Position numbers and translations under genes: made by a program. DNA of 64,000 bases. It comes from Tetradesmus obliquus (lineage: Eukaryota > Chlorophyta > Chlorophyceae > Sphaeropleales > Scenedesmaceae). Of this stretch, positions 12,001 through 21,625 are shown in pieces; the stretch's first letter is position 1; every line of letters begins with the position of its first letter. The DNA is taken from assembly GCA_030272155.1 (NCBI GenBank), contig CP126206.1:3461001-3525000 (forward strand), given 5' to 3'. Under the pieces are notes generated by a model. It did no database searches. It saw nothing but the letters and a program-made list of their open reading frames with translations, and had not been told where the DNA came from.

Positions 12001-13382
12001 TGGCGCCTTGTCTCACGGGCTGATGTTGCTGCTGCTGTTTTGCTTGCAGGAAACATCAGCAGGCGGCCAATTCGAGCCTCTGACGCGTGTGTGTTGGTGC
12101 CATCACGTTGAACGCTCCTGTTTTGGTTTTTGTTGCTTGCAGGACAAGTCGGCCAGTGACGACCACGAGCGCAGCATCCTGACTCGCCTCAAGCAGCAGT
12201 GCGGCGCGCAGTTCACCTCCAAGATGGAGGGCATGGTGACTGACCTGCAGCTGGCGCGCGAGAAACAGCAGAACTTTGACGAGTGGAAGCAGCGCAAGAA
12301 CAAGCAGCTGCCGATCGACCTGTCGGTCACCGTGCTCACAACAGGTGCGCGCATGGCCATTGACCGTTGGTTTGTATGCCTGCTTCTGATGCCTGCTTTC
12401 GAGTGTCTTGCGCGCCGGATTGGCGATAGGCGGGTGCGTGTGGTTCAACACAGTGTACAATCAATGCAAATCAACCACTGTCGATTTCACCCTGCAGTAT
12501 CTGTTTCTGCCTGCCAATTGCCTCATTTTCCACCCTGTTTGGCCACGCTTCTGGCCCACCTACAAGTCCATGGACCTGGCGCTGCCAGGGGAGATGGTGG
12601 AGGGCCTCATCTGTTGCTCTTTCTGATGATGTTCGACCCCTTTTGCTCGGGGTTTGACCAGGTTTGACCAATGTTTGACCATGTTTGACCACACGCAGGC
12701 TTCTGGCACCTACAAGTCCATGGCCCTGGCGCTGCCAGGGGAGATGGTGGAGGGCATTGAGGCCTTCAAGGAGTTGTGTCGAATACCCTGTGCCCACCCG
12801 TATCCCGCCGTTTTGCCTCACCACCTGTCTTGATACTCTAAAAGTCAACTCTTACCTCATGTTTGTTGCTGTTTGACCAGGCTTCTGGCCCACCTACAAG
12901 TCTATGGACCTCGCCCTGCCAGGGGAGATGGTGGAGGGCATTGAGGCCTTCAAGGAGTTCTATGAGGCGGAGACAAAGCACCGCAAGCTGACCTGGGTCT
13001 ACACGCAGGTGGGCTCAGGGTTTGGGCTCAGGGTCCAGGGTTCAAAAGTCCTAGCCTGCTTATTTGAAATGTTACACTTGCTTACGAGGGTTGGGGGTCT
13101 GGGTGATAGAGGCCTTCAAGGAGTTTCACGAGGCAGAGACAAAGCACAGGAAGCTGACCTGGGTCTACACGCAGGTGGGTCTGGGCATTCAAAGCAGCAT
13201 CAGTAGATGATCTGCACTGTCGTGATAGCTTGCAGTGAGGTAGCTGGTTGCCCCCGGCAGCTGCATGGTCCGCACAGGGAAGCTAGCACGGCCCTTGATT
13301 TAGCTGCAACAATCGAGTCGCTAGGCAGTTGGCGTGTGTGATCAGCCGCGAATGTGCGGGCTGCAGCTTGTGACAGTTGTAG

Positions 13383-13430
<48 letters not shown>

Positions 13431-16400
13431 AGGGCACTGCGGTGCTCAAGGGCAACTTCGACATCAAGTCGCTGGAGCTGGTGCTGTCCACGCTGCAGGT
13501 GGGTCGCTGTGATATCCTGCATCCTGTTGATGCTGATCTGGTTAATTTCAAGGGGTTCAGCGGGAACAGCTATTGCCTGACCATGTTTTGTTCAAGTCGC
13601 TGGAGCTGGTGCTGTCCACGCTGCAGGTGGGTTCTGTGTGACTTGACTTATGTTATCACAGAAGCGTCGGGTGATCTAGCTGGCTGGGATGGTGATGCCT
13701 GCTCTCGTTCTGGTGCGAACTGCCCATCACCGAGTGTGCCCGGCAGTGGAGTGAGCCTGCTGGAATGCTGTTCCGCAGTCCGCGTGCAAGTGGCCCTCTA
13801 GCCTGCTGTGCAGGCTGCCACGCTGCTACTGATCAATGAGGCTGCTGTTTGTGAAACAAGCCTGAACCTCCTGTCATTGGATGTTGCACTTATGATTCCG
13901 TTGTATTTCATTTTGCTCCCCGCAGGCTGCCACGCTGCTGCTGTTCAATGAGGCGGAGGAGCTCAGCTATGGAGAGGTGCAGGAGCGGCTCAACCTGCAG
14001 GTGGGTGCCATTGCAAATCTTGTTGTTCTCGACATTTTGGAATGGTGTTACGCTGTTATTGCTGCTGGTATGTAGAAGCGCGGGAGTGGCTCAGTCAATC
14101 AATCAACAGGTGGGGATTTGGCTGTTTCTGGTTGTGCTTGTGTTAGTTTTGGCAGCACGGTCAGGTCTGGAAGACAGTTGCCATTAGTAGGACCCTTGCT
14201 GTTGTGTTCGCGGCAAGGCACAGCCGGGCCTATACCTGCAGCGGTAGATGTTGCTATCGTGGTGCGCAAGGGTGCATGCCTACTGCATCAGAGCTGCACG
14301 TCGCCGCTGCTGCTGCTGCTCTACCTGCAGGTGTTGACTCCATCTGCGGATGATGCTGATGGCAACGCCACCTGCATGTTGAGCAGTAGTTGTCTGCATG
14401 TTGCATAGGAGCGGGGGCGTGGTCCTGCTGCTCTCCCTGCAGGTGTGCTTGTCATCTTCATCCCTTGTTGATGCAAGTCGCTGCAGGTTTGCTGGATGAG
14501 AGTAGAATGCTCTTTGTGCTTTGTGCCGTGGCAGTACTGCTCTTCCTGCTGGTGTGTGTGTCATACTCTCTCACACTGCAACCTTGCAGTCTGAGGTGAT
14601 GGCACTCCCACCTGCAGGTTGAGCAGCACTGTTTGCATGCCCATACCTAGCAGCACTTAGCTGCTGCTGCTGAGCTTGCAGGTGACTGTGCCTGTCATAC
14701 TCAGTCTGAGTGGATGGCACTCCCACCTGCAAGCTGCTCTGGTTCAAGCGTTTTAATGCACTAGCACCTTTGGCGGTGTTTGTGATTGTGCTTGCTGTTG
14801 TGCTTGTTGTTGTGCTTGCTTCGCTCGGCCCTGTCCTCAGCGCTGCATCACCGAGAACGCTCAAATGCTTATGACGGCACACAATGCACATGGGATACGC
14901 CTTTTTACATCAGCAGGCATGCTACTGTTGGCACTGCCTATCCTGCAGTTTGGCGTTGCGTCCAGCTCATATGCTGGTGGCATCCCGAACTGCAGGCTAA
15001 GCAGCTCTGGCATGCATGCCTTACTTAGTAGCTGCTGCTGCTGGGACTGCTTCGGCTCGGTCAGGCACAGCAGCAGCTCACCTGCTTGTCAAGTGTCTCA
15101 TCGCTGAACACTTGGTTGCGCTGCTGCTGCTGCTGCTCCGCCATGCTCCAACAGGACGAGGCTGTCACGCAATGGCTGCACAGCCTGTGCGCACTACGTA
15201 CCAGATCCTGGCCAAGGAGCCTCACGCTGCTGCTGCTGCTGCCGCTGCCACTGCAGCGCTGTCATGTTATATACTTGTACATTGCAGGAGGAGGACGTCC
15301 AGCGGCTGCTGCACAGGCTGTTGTGGGATAAGGGATTTGCCGATTAACGATGGTGCTGATGCCGTATTCACTCACACCTGCAGTTGCAGGAGGAGGATGT
15401 GACACGGCTGCTGCACAGCCTGTCGTGTGCCAAGTACCAGATACTGGCCAAGGAGCCTCACGCTGCTGCTGCCCTGGTTACACAGTGTCATTAACTTGTC
15501 ATTTTGTCATTTTGCATTTTGCAGGAGGAGGACGTCACGCGGCTGCTGCACAGCCTGTCGTGTGCCAAGTACCAGATACTGGCCAAGGAGCCTGCGGGGC
15601 GCACCATCAGCAAGAACGACAAGTTCAAGTGAGCACTGGGGCTTTTCCAGAAGTTAGTCAGTTGATGTTATCTTGATTTGTTGATGTTCACCGTCTGCAG
15701 CGGCAAGGAGCCTGCGGGGCGCACCACAGCAAACAAAGTCAAGTTCGAGTGGGCACTGCCTGGCATTGCGGTTGCAACCAGGTGTGATTGATGTCAGTTA
15801 GGGTAGTTCTGGATTTGCCTGCAACAGGTGGGAGCCTGCGAGGCTTATGGTAAGGTACCATCAGCAGGGACGACACCTCGCAGTTCACGGACCGCTTGCA
15901 GCTCATCCAGATGCCGCTGCCGCCCACTGCTGCCGGCTGCTGTGATTTTCTACTGACTGTGAACTTTTGCTGCCGTGAACTTCCCACCCTCAGGCTCAAC
16001 GTGAAGTTCACGGACCGCATGAAGCGCATCAAGGTGCCGCTGCCGCCCACAGATGAGAAGAAGAAGGTCATCGAGGACGTGGACAAGGACAGGCGCTACG
16101 CGATTGATGCAGCCATCGTGCGCACGATGAAGTCGCGCAAGGTATGTCCATGGATGGTGCTTGAAATACTGTAGTTATAGAAAAGTTACAGGGCATTTTA
16201 TGGTTGGTGTTTGCAAGGGACATGGACAAGGACCCACGCTACGCGGTTGACGCGGCCATCGTGCGCGCCATGAAGTCGCGCGAGATGTGTCAACATTACG
16301 GTTTCAGCAGCTGGTGCTGGAGGTGGTGCAGCCCCCTTGCATCAAAGACCACTTTGATGGCCTTACTATCTCAGCATTCTCACCATAATGTTGCTGCTGC

Positions 16401-16825
16401 TGCTGCTGCTGTTTTGACTCATCACAGGTGCTGCAGCACCAGCAGCTGGTGCTGGAGGTGGTGGAGCAGCTGAGCGGCATGTTCAAGCCAGACTTCAAGC
16501 TCACTGTTCCTGCGTGTTCCCTGCCGCTGTGTCTCACAGTGCTGCAGCACCAGCAGCTGGTGCTGGAGGTGGTGCAGCCTGCTAGCATCCAATAGACCAT
16601 GGCTTTTTCCTCTCAGCATTCTCATTCCAGTCTTGCTGCTGCTGCCATTTCGTTGCACTGCAGGTGCTGCAGCACCAGCAGCTGGTGCTGGAGGTGGTGC
16701 AGCAGCTGAGCCGCATGTTCAAGCCGGACTTCAAGCTCATCAAGAAGCGCATCGAGGACCTCATCAGCAGGGACTACCTGGAGCGCGACAAAGACAACCC
16801 GCAGCTGTTCAAGTACCTGGCCTAG
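3084..16825 (+). CDS. CUL1: Cullin-1, scaffold of SCF ubiquitin ligases (18 exons, 746 aa)
   Basis: Exons: 3084-3134, 3219-3301, 3383-3482, 3966-4084, 4488-4549, 5736-5860, 6173-6304, 7188-7355, 7825-7981, 10777-11000, 11211-11345, 12143-12344, 12881-13008, 13433-13498, 13926-14000, 15525-15628, 15994-16141, 16664-16825. They sum to 2241 nt with every junction in phase. The N-terminal helical repeats contain segments close to plant CUL1 ([43 protein letters not shown]). The cullin homology region follows ([33 protein letters not shown]). The C-terminal winged-helix domain has [21 protein letters not shown], where K690 matches the NEDD8 acceptor lysine, and the protein ends in the family's YLA. 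Cullin-1 binds a Skp1-F-box module at its N-terminus and Rbx1 at its C-terminus in nucleus and cytosol. CUL1 is favoured over CUL3/4 by N-terminal similarity. Nearly every intron carries truncated exon copies. Confidence 0.93.
4189..4232 (+). repeat. Copy of cullin exon 4 3' end
   Basis: Repeats the last ~42 nt of exon 3966-4084 (tggctgagc...aactacctggacag) plus the donor gtgcggc, encoding [15 protein letters not shown] against [15 protein letters not shown] in the exon. A CAG run precedes it. Confidence 0.85.
4550..4980 (+). other. Open, CAG-rich start of cullin intron 5
   Basis: The reading frame of exon 5 stays open through the donor for 143 more codons rich in Gln, Ser and Ala and stops at 4978-4980. 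Retention of this intron would give a cullin truncated after ~138 residues with a polyQ/S tail. The CAG (not CTG) polarity is opposite to that of most introns here. Whether it is ever translated is unknown. Confidence 0.4.
5112..5670 (+). repeat. Five-unit tandem array of a 3' splice site plus cullin exon 6 start
   Basis: Units spaced about 112-129 bp each hold a CTG-rich tract, an acceptor-like (c)agaccaggtg and the first ~38 nt of exon 6 (gtgaagcgcaacgcgcgc). They then run into a non-exon tail (ttgggggtgctgcaaatacc in the last two). The exon-equivalent positions are 5126, 5238, 5363, 5481 and 5610; the real exon starts at 5736. Similarity to the real exon rises toward the 3' end of the array. 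Confidence 0.92.
5918..5992 (+). repeat. Copy of cullin exon 6 3' end
   Basis: Repeats the last ~73 nt of exon 5736-5860 ([24 protein letters not shown]) including its donor. One base is lost near gcgagggcgag, so the frame is broken. Confidence 0.9.
6493..6556 (+). repeat. Copy of cullin exon 7 3' end
   Basis: Repeats cgcaaggc...gagtacatgct of exon 6173-6304 with several substitutions. The donor is replaced by cagctgcg. Confidence 0.8.
6808..7142 (+). repeat. Three 5'-part copies of cullin exon 8
   Basis: Copies at ~6812-6875, ~6930-7012 and ~7062-7145 repeat the start of exon 7188-7355 ([24 protein letters not shown]). The last two keep an acceptor-like ag. All three break off after cccaagctgct, where a shared tail (gcgcttcttgtcactgcc...) begins. 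Unit length is about 120-130 bp. Confidence 0.9.
7402..7606 (+). repeat. Two 3'-part copies of cullin exon 8
   Basis: Positions ~7408-7485 repeat the last ~76 nt of exon 8 ([22 protein letters not shown]) up to the donor. Positions ~7570-7605 repeat an inner 35 nt. Exon 8 therefore has acceptor-type copies on its left and donor-type copies on its right. Confidence 0.88.
7674..7790 (+). repeat. Copy of cullin exon 9 start
   Basis: Begins at the acceptor ttgcag and repeats [19 protein letters not shown], then degenerates and ends in cttcaaggagcactga. The authentic exon starts 151 nt downstream at 7825 with the same acceptor context. Confidence 0.88.
8150..10460 (+). repeat. ~175-bp satellite array in cullin intron 9
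   Basis: About ten diverged units, recognisable by ccgccccatcccttg-(c/g)gg(c/a)gg-cacttgcag and by ggcaaggcatggggc about 50 nt before it. The first block recurs near 8228, 8525, 8697, 8875, 9049, 9286, 10070, 10252 and 10431. The array is split by the G-rich tract at 9318-9935. Some units carry tttctttcag, resembling a 3' splice site. No coding potential. Confidence 0.85.
9318..9935 (+). repeat. G-rich GT/GGGTGT/GCGG simple-sequence tract
   Basis: About 620 bp of G, T and C with almost no A on the plus strand. It runs in order GGGTGT/GGGGGT runs, (GT)n, (GGGC)n, (GC)n, (GT)n and GGGTGT again. Many runs of three or more G could form quadruplexes in the non-template strand and pre-mRNA; alternating GC and GT blocks could form Z-DNA. 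Open frames here are an artefact of composition. Confidence 0.95.
10577..10745 (+). repeat. Two copies of cullin exon 10 start
   Basis: Positions ~10581-10640 and ~10686-10740 repeat the acceptor and gcaagcccagccacgagc...gtcat(a/c)(c/t)agctgcac. The true exon begins at 10777. The spacer between units is a CTG run. Confidence 0.9.
11398..12090 (+). repeat. Copies of cullin exons 11 and 12 within intron 11
   Basis: Positions ~11412-11482 repeat the 3' end of exon 11 ([16 protein letters not shown]) with donor. Positions ~11650-11755 and ~11899-12003 repeat the 5' part of exon 12 (DKSASDDHE...[10 protein letters not shown]); ~11807-11830 and ~12047-12070 are short acceptor-end fragments. The true exon 12 starts at 12143. 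Confidence 0.9.
12535..12780 (+). repeat. Two copies of cullin exon 13 5' part
   Basis: Positions ~12545-12608 and ~12698-12775 repeat [19 protein letters not shown], the second extending to IEAFKEL. Both end abruptly. The true exon starts at 12881. Short direct repeats of gtttgacca surround them. Confidence 0.9.
13105..13176 (+). repeat. Copy of cullin exon 13 3' end
   Basis: Repeats gaggccttcaaggagtt...gtctacacgcag and the donor gtgggtct, with few changes from 12945-13008. Confidence 0.9.
13383..13432 (+). repeat. (CTG)16 tract ending in the exon 14 acceptor
   Basis: An uninterrupted CTG run passes directly into ctgcag/ggc, the 3' splice site of exon 13433-13498. It is the clearest case of a triplet run in the polypyrimidine-tract position. 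Confidence 0.95.
13589..13850 (+). repeat. Copies of cullin exon 14 end and exon 15 start
   Basis: Positions ~13591-13627 repeat the last 35 nt of exon 14 with donor gtgggt. Positions ~13811-13845 repeat an acceptor plus gctgccacgctgct of exon 15, then diverge. Confidence 0.85.
14300..14800 (+). repeat. Loose repeats in cullin intron 15
   Basis: Recurring blocks of ctgcaggt(g/t) with actcccacctgcaggttgagcag and gatggcactcccacctgca (14345-14395, 14598-14630, 14712-14735). They look like decayed tandem units. No exon homology was recognised. Confidence 0.5.
15284..15480 (+). repeat. Two copies of cullin exon 16 start
   Basis: Positions ~15285-15325 and ~15383-15465 repeat the acceptor and gaggaggacgt(c/g)...ctgctgcacag; the second extends to ctggccaaggagcct. 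The true exon starts at 15525. A further acceptor-distal fragment is at ~15178-15230. Confidence 0.9.
15700..15945 (+). repeat. Copies of cullin exon 16 end and exon 17 start
   Basis: Positions ~15702-15752 repeat ggcaaggagcctgcggggcg to the donor. Positions ~15830-15925 mix fragments of exon 16 (ggtaccatcagcagggacga) and exon 17 (ttcacggaccgc...atgccgctgccgcccac). Confidence 0.85.
16214..16582 (+). repeat. Copies of cullin exon 17 end and exon 18 start
   Basis: Positions ~16216-16285 repeat gacatggacaaggacccacgc...atgaagtcgcgc of exon 17. Positions ~16305-16335, ~16428-16503 and ~16540-16580 repeat gtgctgcagcaccagcagct... of exon 18, the middle one reaching cagacttcaagctca. The true exon 18 starts at 16664. 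Confidence 0.9.
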
Positions 16826-17580
16826 ATGGCCTCGGCGAGGCTGTTAGGCAGCTGTCAGGTGGCAGTAGGGTGGGCGGTTTGCAGCTGCGCTTCTAGAGGC
16901 AGCCCGCAGCTGCTATGAATCACCTGGCCTAAGCCATGGCCTCAGGCTTCTGGGTTTAGCTGGTGCTTGTGTGGTTGCTGGTGGGACTACCTGTAGAGCG
17001 ACAAGGACAACCCGCAGCTGTTCAAGTACCTGGCCTAGAGGATTCAGCCTAGATGGGGCTGTGAGGCGACTGCAGCTGGCAGTAGTGTGGGCGGTTTGCA
17101 GCTGTGGGGCTTCATACAGGCAGCCAGCAGCTGTTTGAGTGGCTGGCGTAGGTTAGGGCTTCATGCCAATTTAAGCTGTACGTCCCAGGCCTTAGGCCTC
17201 ATCGTTGTGCTGGTGCGTGTGTTGCTGCTGGTGGGACTACCTGGGGCGCGACAAGGACAACCCGCAGCTGTTCAAGCCCTGGCCTTGATGAGTGTCTGGT
17301 GATTGCGCCTCTGGCGGCGGCGGCATAGAGCTGGTGCGGCTGCTGCTGGTGCGGTTGCTTCTGGCAGTTGTATCTCTAGCCAGAGGCGGCTGCTGGCGCT
17401 GCTGCTGCAGCTGCTGTTGTTGCATGCTGACTTAGGCAGCTGCAGCCTGGGGCGTCTGGCGGGTCTGGTGTTCAGCAGCTGGTGCTACTGCAGATGTTTG
17501 GGCCAATGCCTGCGCATGTGCTGGCTGCCGAGAATGATAAACCGCAGCTGTTCTGAATACCTGGCTTGAGGCTGCCGCAG
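16826..17580 (+). repeat. Cullin 3' flank with three copies of the terminal exon end
   Basis: About 16980-17040, 17235-17290 and 17530-17572 repeat the last ~55 nt of the coding exon (ggactacctgga...cagctgttcaag...ctggcctag) with increasing decay. Copies 1 and 3 keep an in-place TAG or TGA. They lie in the 3' UTR or just beyond it, so duplication is not restricted to introns. Confidence 0.88.
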
Positions 17581-20187
17581 CCGCTGGCACAGCGTAAATA
17601 TGTGTACATTCAGCTGTAGTTATGTAGGCTTTTCTGGCATGAATCTGCTGCGTGTGTGCAATCAGGAGGCTTCAACCTGATTGAGGCGTGGATGTACGGC
17701 TGCCATGCAGTGTGGCTGTCGGTCTGGCTTCCCAGTGCTGCAGTTGGAGGCTACACAGAGGAATGAGCTGCAGCAGCAGCTTGGGTGTGCTGTGGATGTT
17801 GTCGAGCACGGCAACACAGCTGCATCCACTGCTATGTTATGTTATTTTTGATTACTGTTAGGTGCCGCGCTGGCTCCAGGGACGTGGGTTTGTGCAGCTC
17901 CGCCCCTAGGCAGGGTTGAGTGCCCCATGATATGTCGAGCGCGTGTACCTGCATTTGTGTGTGCATCCGCAAGTTTATTGACTCCTGCATGCAAGCGTGC
18001 AGGAGTTGCGCTTTGCATGGCTGCTGCGCGCCGGTGCCAACAGCCGCAGGTGCAGCAGCAATGTCTTGTCAAGTGCCGCTCGTTGACGGATGTCTGCAGG
18101 AAAGGATGTCGCGCTGATGTGCATGAAACTGGGGTTTGCAAGCAAGCACGGAAGAAGAATGAGTTGGTGAAGCGTGCAGCAGCTGTGTCTCACATCTACG
18201 TGGCCTGCAGTGTGCCTGGGCAGTTTCGGACATACCAATGCCCGCAGTTGCTGCTGCTGCTGCCAACCACTGCACTGCCAGCTGGCAGCTGCTTGTCAGC
18301 TGCACCTGGCTGGCGCTTGGCTATGTGCACGTTTGTGCATCTGCACACGTGTTGCTGCCGATTCCGTGCTGTGTGTGAGCGATTGGTGTGCGCTTTCGCA
18401 GCTTCTGCTGATTACGAGGAAGTTGTTTTGCCAATGGGCACGGCCAATTTGCACGTGTACAGTGCTGGTGACTGGCAGGTTGGTGCTGCTGCTGTTGAGG
18501 TGCTACAGGCTGTACTGCAGCTTTCGCCAGCTGTGTACAAAGTGTGCTTCCTGCAGCTATATACACGCACACTGCTGTGCATCCGGTGGCCGTTGAATAA
18601 CAATAGAGTGAACGGCGACAGGACCTGCAGGAACATGCCCGCACTGTGCTGGCAATGCACGTCTGCTAAATGGTATTGCACCTTCATGTTGACGTTTCTT
18701 GCAGTGGTTGATCATCCGCTTGTTTTGCTGCTGCTGGCACAAACAGGTACAGTTGTCCCTTGGGGGACAAGTTGACCCTCAGCCTGTCATTGCCAGACTC
18801 TGGCACTGAGAGGTCTTGTTTGGACGACTTGAGAGAGAGGATAGTTACATGTGGGTCCTGGCACCATCTTGGATGGTATGAGCCACAACAGGTTGAACAC
18901 AGGTCTGAGACCAGAAAAGGAGAGTGAGGAGATTGGCTTTGATTTCAGATGATGGCGCGCATGCACGTGTGCTGTGCAGCGAACCTGCAGCCTGGCAGCA
19001 ACAGCTTAAAAATGACAGTCAACACATCTACAGTACTACGGCAGCAGATGAGCTGCACGCATGGACACAGAAACAGTGCTAGCACACAGCTGGCTAGTGT
19101 ACTTGAGCTAATGGCACACCCTGTCAACATAAATGCACACATGCCTCATGTGCGTATCCACAGTTAAAAGTCGATGTAGTGATCGACGGTGCCCGAGTAG
19201 TGTGCACGCGCTTGCAACAGCAACAGCAGCAGCAGCAGCAGACTTCGAAGTGGAATTCCACTGGGAGCCATGCAGCTGATGTCAAACGTACCTACTGGAA
19301 AGCACAACAAGTAGCACATAAATGTCAGCTTTTGTGTGCCAGCGCTGACATGATGTCATGCAGTGCATGAGTGGCAAGCATTCAACTTCAACCTGCCATG
19401 CACAGGTGCCTGCCGCCTGCTGCCATCGCCCGCATGCGAGTGATGTGGACGTCACGGGGCGGCTGCGCAGTATCGGCGATGCCCCTCATCTGCTTTACAG
19501 TCGTGTTGTTGCTGTGCATGTTGGTCCCTCTCAGAGTGGAAGGTGAGGAACATGTGCACCTGCTAGGTGGCTGTACAGCTGAACACACCTTGATGTTGCA
19601 GCATCTAAAGTTTTCTGTGTTCTTGTGTGCTTGTCTAGTGGCCACCAGCAATGTCACCAGTTGCAGAGAGTGCTTTGCGGCACCGGCCTGAATGAATGAA
19701 TGAGCTACTCGTGGTGTGTTGAACCTCGCCACCCGCGTAAGTGAAGGGAGGGGTGTGTGTGACGATGAGGATACCCCATGCGCCTTCACACCTCCTACCA
19801 TCCTCACTTATCCCTAGAGCTCAGCCAGGTACCCATGGGGCCTCTGCACCGGCCTTGCAGAGCCAGCAGGAGAATGTGGCGTACAGCACAGCTGATCATT
19901 GAAAGGTGACACTGCTGCCGACTGCAGTACACCTTTGCAACATTGCTCAGCCTAACATGCCAGCAGGGCATGATTGCGCCAACAACGCGCGGCCTCAAAA
20001 TACATCGAAAGCAATGCTATACAACAGTGTGACACGTTTATGATAAGGGGTTTGTATGAAAATCGTCAAGGGGCAGCAAAAGAATAATCTTGCATATATA
20101 TGTATGTCCCCAACAATATATGAATCTGATTCAGCACAAGTAGTAGTTGAACTACGGAATTGTTCATTATAGTCAATCTCAGCTCTG
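17581..20187. other. Spacer without a recognisable gene
   Basis: About 2.6 kb. Several frames stay open, but their products are Cys/Leu/Gln-rich without motif, phase-compatible exon or family resemblance. A (GCA)n run is at 19209-19240. An A/T-rich segment with atatatat-type sequence (20085-20125) may be the promoter region of the next gene. Confidence 0.55.
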
Positions 20188-20226
20188 CAATGCCCTGCCA
20201 TCACCGCAGTTGCTGGCAGGGCATTG
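20188..20226. other. Perfect 13-bp inverted repeat
   Basis: Arms caatgccctgcca (20188-20200) and tggcagggcattg (20214-20226) are exact reverse complements around a 13-nt loop. The element lies ~60 nt upstream of the next gene's first open exon and could be a protein-binding site or a 5' leader hairpin. Confidence 0.7.
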
Positions 20227-20283
20227 ACTCATGCATAAGACATTTACATGTGTGTTTCCTGCTGCCCCTAGCTTGCCTGATGA

Positions 20284-21018
20284 CCTGCAGCAAGCTGCAG
20301 CTGCAGCTGCACCAGCGCTGCCGCTAAAGCTGCTGACGCTGCACGCGACCAGCATGGCGCCACATCGCTGCAGCGCACATCGTCGGCCGAGGTGGCCGTT
20401 GCTGGGGGCGACAAAGTGCCCGCGGCATGGCCGCGTTACACGCCCATTGACCATTGGGGGGGATTGTTTGGAGGCGCGAAAGGCTTTGAGTTGTTTCGCA
20501 TTACAGGCAGCTTCCAGTACAAGCTCATGCAGGTTGGCCCTCTTCACCCAAAAGTAGCTGACGTAAGCATCAAACTGTCCGGTTCCTTCCTGGGCCCCAA
20601 AAACGAGACGATTGGCTTGTGGAAGTGCGTCGACTTCACCAACGAGACCCCGCCGAGCTCCCGGCCGTTTGTCAGCCCCAAGTTTGCGGCTGGCGCGCTC
20701 GACGCGGTCACGATCAGGCAGTCGCTCAGCACGACGCTCACATGCGGGGTGTCCAACTCGAGTCTGGGCAACTGCACCGCGCGGCTGGCGGTGCGCGGCA
20801 GCGCCAGCCGCGAGGTGAACGACAGACGCACGTTCAGCAAGTGCATGGACACCAACGTTGGCATTGAAGCCACGCGCACCACCATGCAAGGATATTGCGA
20901 CGTGGTTGCCACGAATAGCAATGTGCTGATGGTGGTTGAGTGCGGGGCCGGCCGGCGTTTTGAGGCAGTGGCTATCAGCTTGGATTGGTTGAAAGCTGTC
21001 GCGGACATGAAGCCTTGA
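20284..21018 (+). CDS. Protein of unknown function with six spaced cysteines (5' end uncertain)
   Basis: An open exon ends in TGA at 21016-21018. The frame is open from 20284, but no ATG is in frame early on, so an upstream exon or a spliced start is likely; positions 20284-20390 may be partly non-coding. From about 20392 the product looks like a folded domain with the segments PIDHWGGLFGGAKGFELF, VSIKLSGSFLGPKNETIGLW and GRRFEAVAISLDWLKAVAD. The whole has six cysteines (KCV, TCG, NCT, KCM, YCD, ECG), suggesting disulphides in a secreted or luminal protein. I do not recognise the family. Codon use is more balanced and less triplet-rich than the flanks. Two decaying copies of its 3' end follow directly. 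Confidence 0.6.
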   Translation, partial: PAASCSCSCTSAAAKAADAARDQHGATSLQRTSSAEVAVAGGDKVPAAWPRYTPIDHWGGLFGGAKGFELFRITGSFQYKLMQVGPLHPKVADVSIKLSGSFLGPKNETIGLWKCVDFTNETPPSSRPFVSPKFAAGALDAVTIRQSLSTTLTCGVSNSSLGNCTARLAVRGSASREVNDRRTFSKCMDTNVGIEATRTTMQGYCDVVATNSNVLMVVECGAGRRFEAVAISLDWLKAVADMKP

Positions 21019-21085
21019 TCATCTTCTTCATCTTGATTTTCATGAAGCACAGGCCCGCGCAACGCAAGAGTGCAGTGAACAATAA

Positions 21086-21275
21086 CGGTACCAAGTGCAT
21101 GGATGGACGCCAACGAAGAGGCCATGCGCACCACCACGGCCGGATATTGCGACGTGGATGCCGCAATTAGCAAGGTCCTCATGGTGGTGGAGGGTAGGGC
21201 CGGCAGGCGCTTTGAGGCAGTGGCTATCAGCTTGAATAGGGCGAGGGCTGTAGCGGAGTTCAAGCCTTCAGCTAG
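21086..21275 (+). pseudogene. Copy of the six-cysteine gene's 3' end
   Basis: Repeats ~180 nt of the preceding gene, from accaagtgcatggatg through catgcgcaccaccacggccg and ggatattgcgacgtgga to gagttcaagcct. The frame is partly preserved (GYCDVDAAISKVLMVVEG) but the stop is lost and no start or splice context is evident. Confidence 0.85.
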
Positions 21276-21469
21276 CAGCCCCTTCTTGGCGTCTACATGT
21301 CGTGCTCATAGTCATGATTGTTACCGTGGCATGCCATAACAGGTCGTGAATGTATCAGTCAGCAAAGTATGCATTAACATACTAGAAAGTGTTGCATGGT
21401 TGTAGTTGCAGCTGCACGCGCACATGTGCATGAGCCAGGTGGTGCGCTGAGGGTGGGTGAGCTCAGCTA

Positions 21470-21625
21470 ACCGGCAGCGCGGGCCGGTCGGCGCTTGGAG
21501 GTGGTGACCGGCAGTGCGGGCCGGTCGGCGCTCGGAGGTGGTGACCGGCAGCGTGGATTGGATGAAGGCTGCAATATCACGGAGCTCAATTAAGCCAGCA
21601 GCCCCTTCATGGCGTCAACATGTTA
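21470..21625 (+). pseudogene. More decayed second copy, itself internally tandem
   Basis: The unit gcgggccggtcggcgct(t/c)ggaggtggtgaccggcag occurs twice in a row. It is followed by gcgtggattggatgaaggctgc, matching the gene's DWLKAVAD segment, and by agccagcagccccttcatggcgtc, which also follows the first copy. A nested duplication history is implied. Confidence 0.75.

Noticed and set aside
3084-16825. CUL3 or CUL4 identity for the cullin
   Set aside because: N-terminal segments such as [10 protein letters not shown] and EKEHSGC-type sequence follow the CUL1 pattern, and the long N-terminal extension of CUL4 is missing.
419-17575. Exon copies as assembly duplication artefacts
   Set aside because: Copies differ from their parents and from each other by many substitutions and indels and break at varied points, which collapse or read-overlap errors would not produce.
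17927-18775. 282-codon plus-strand frame after CUL1
   Set aside because: The product is Cys-rich without any motif, has no splice partners, and overlaps other equally open frames.
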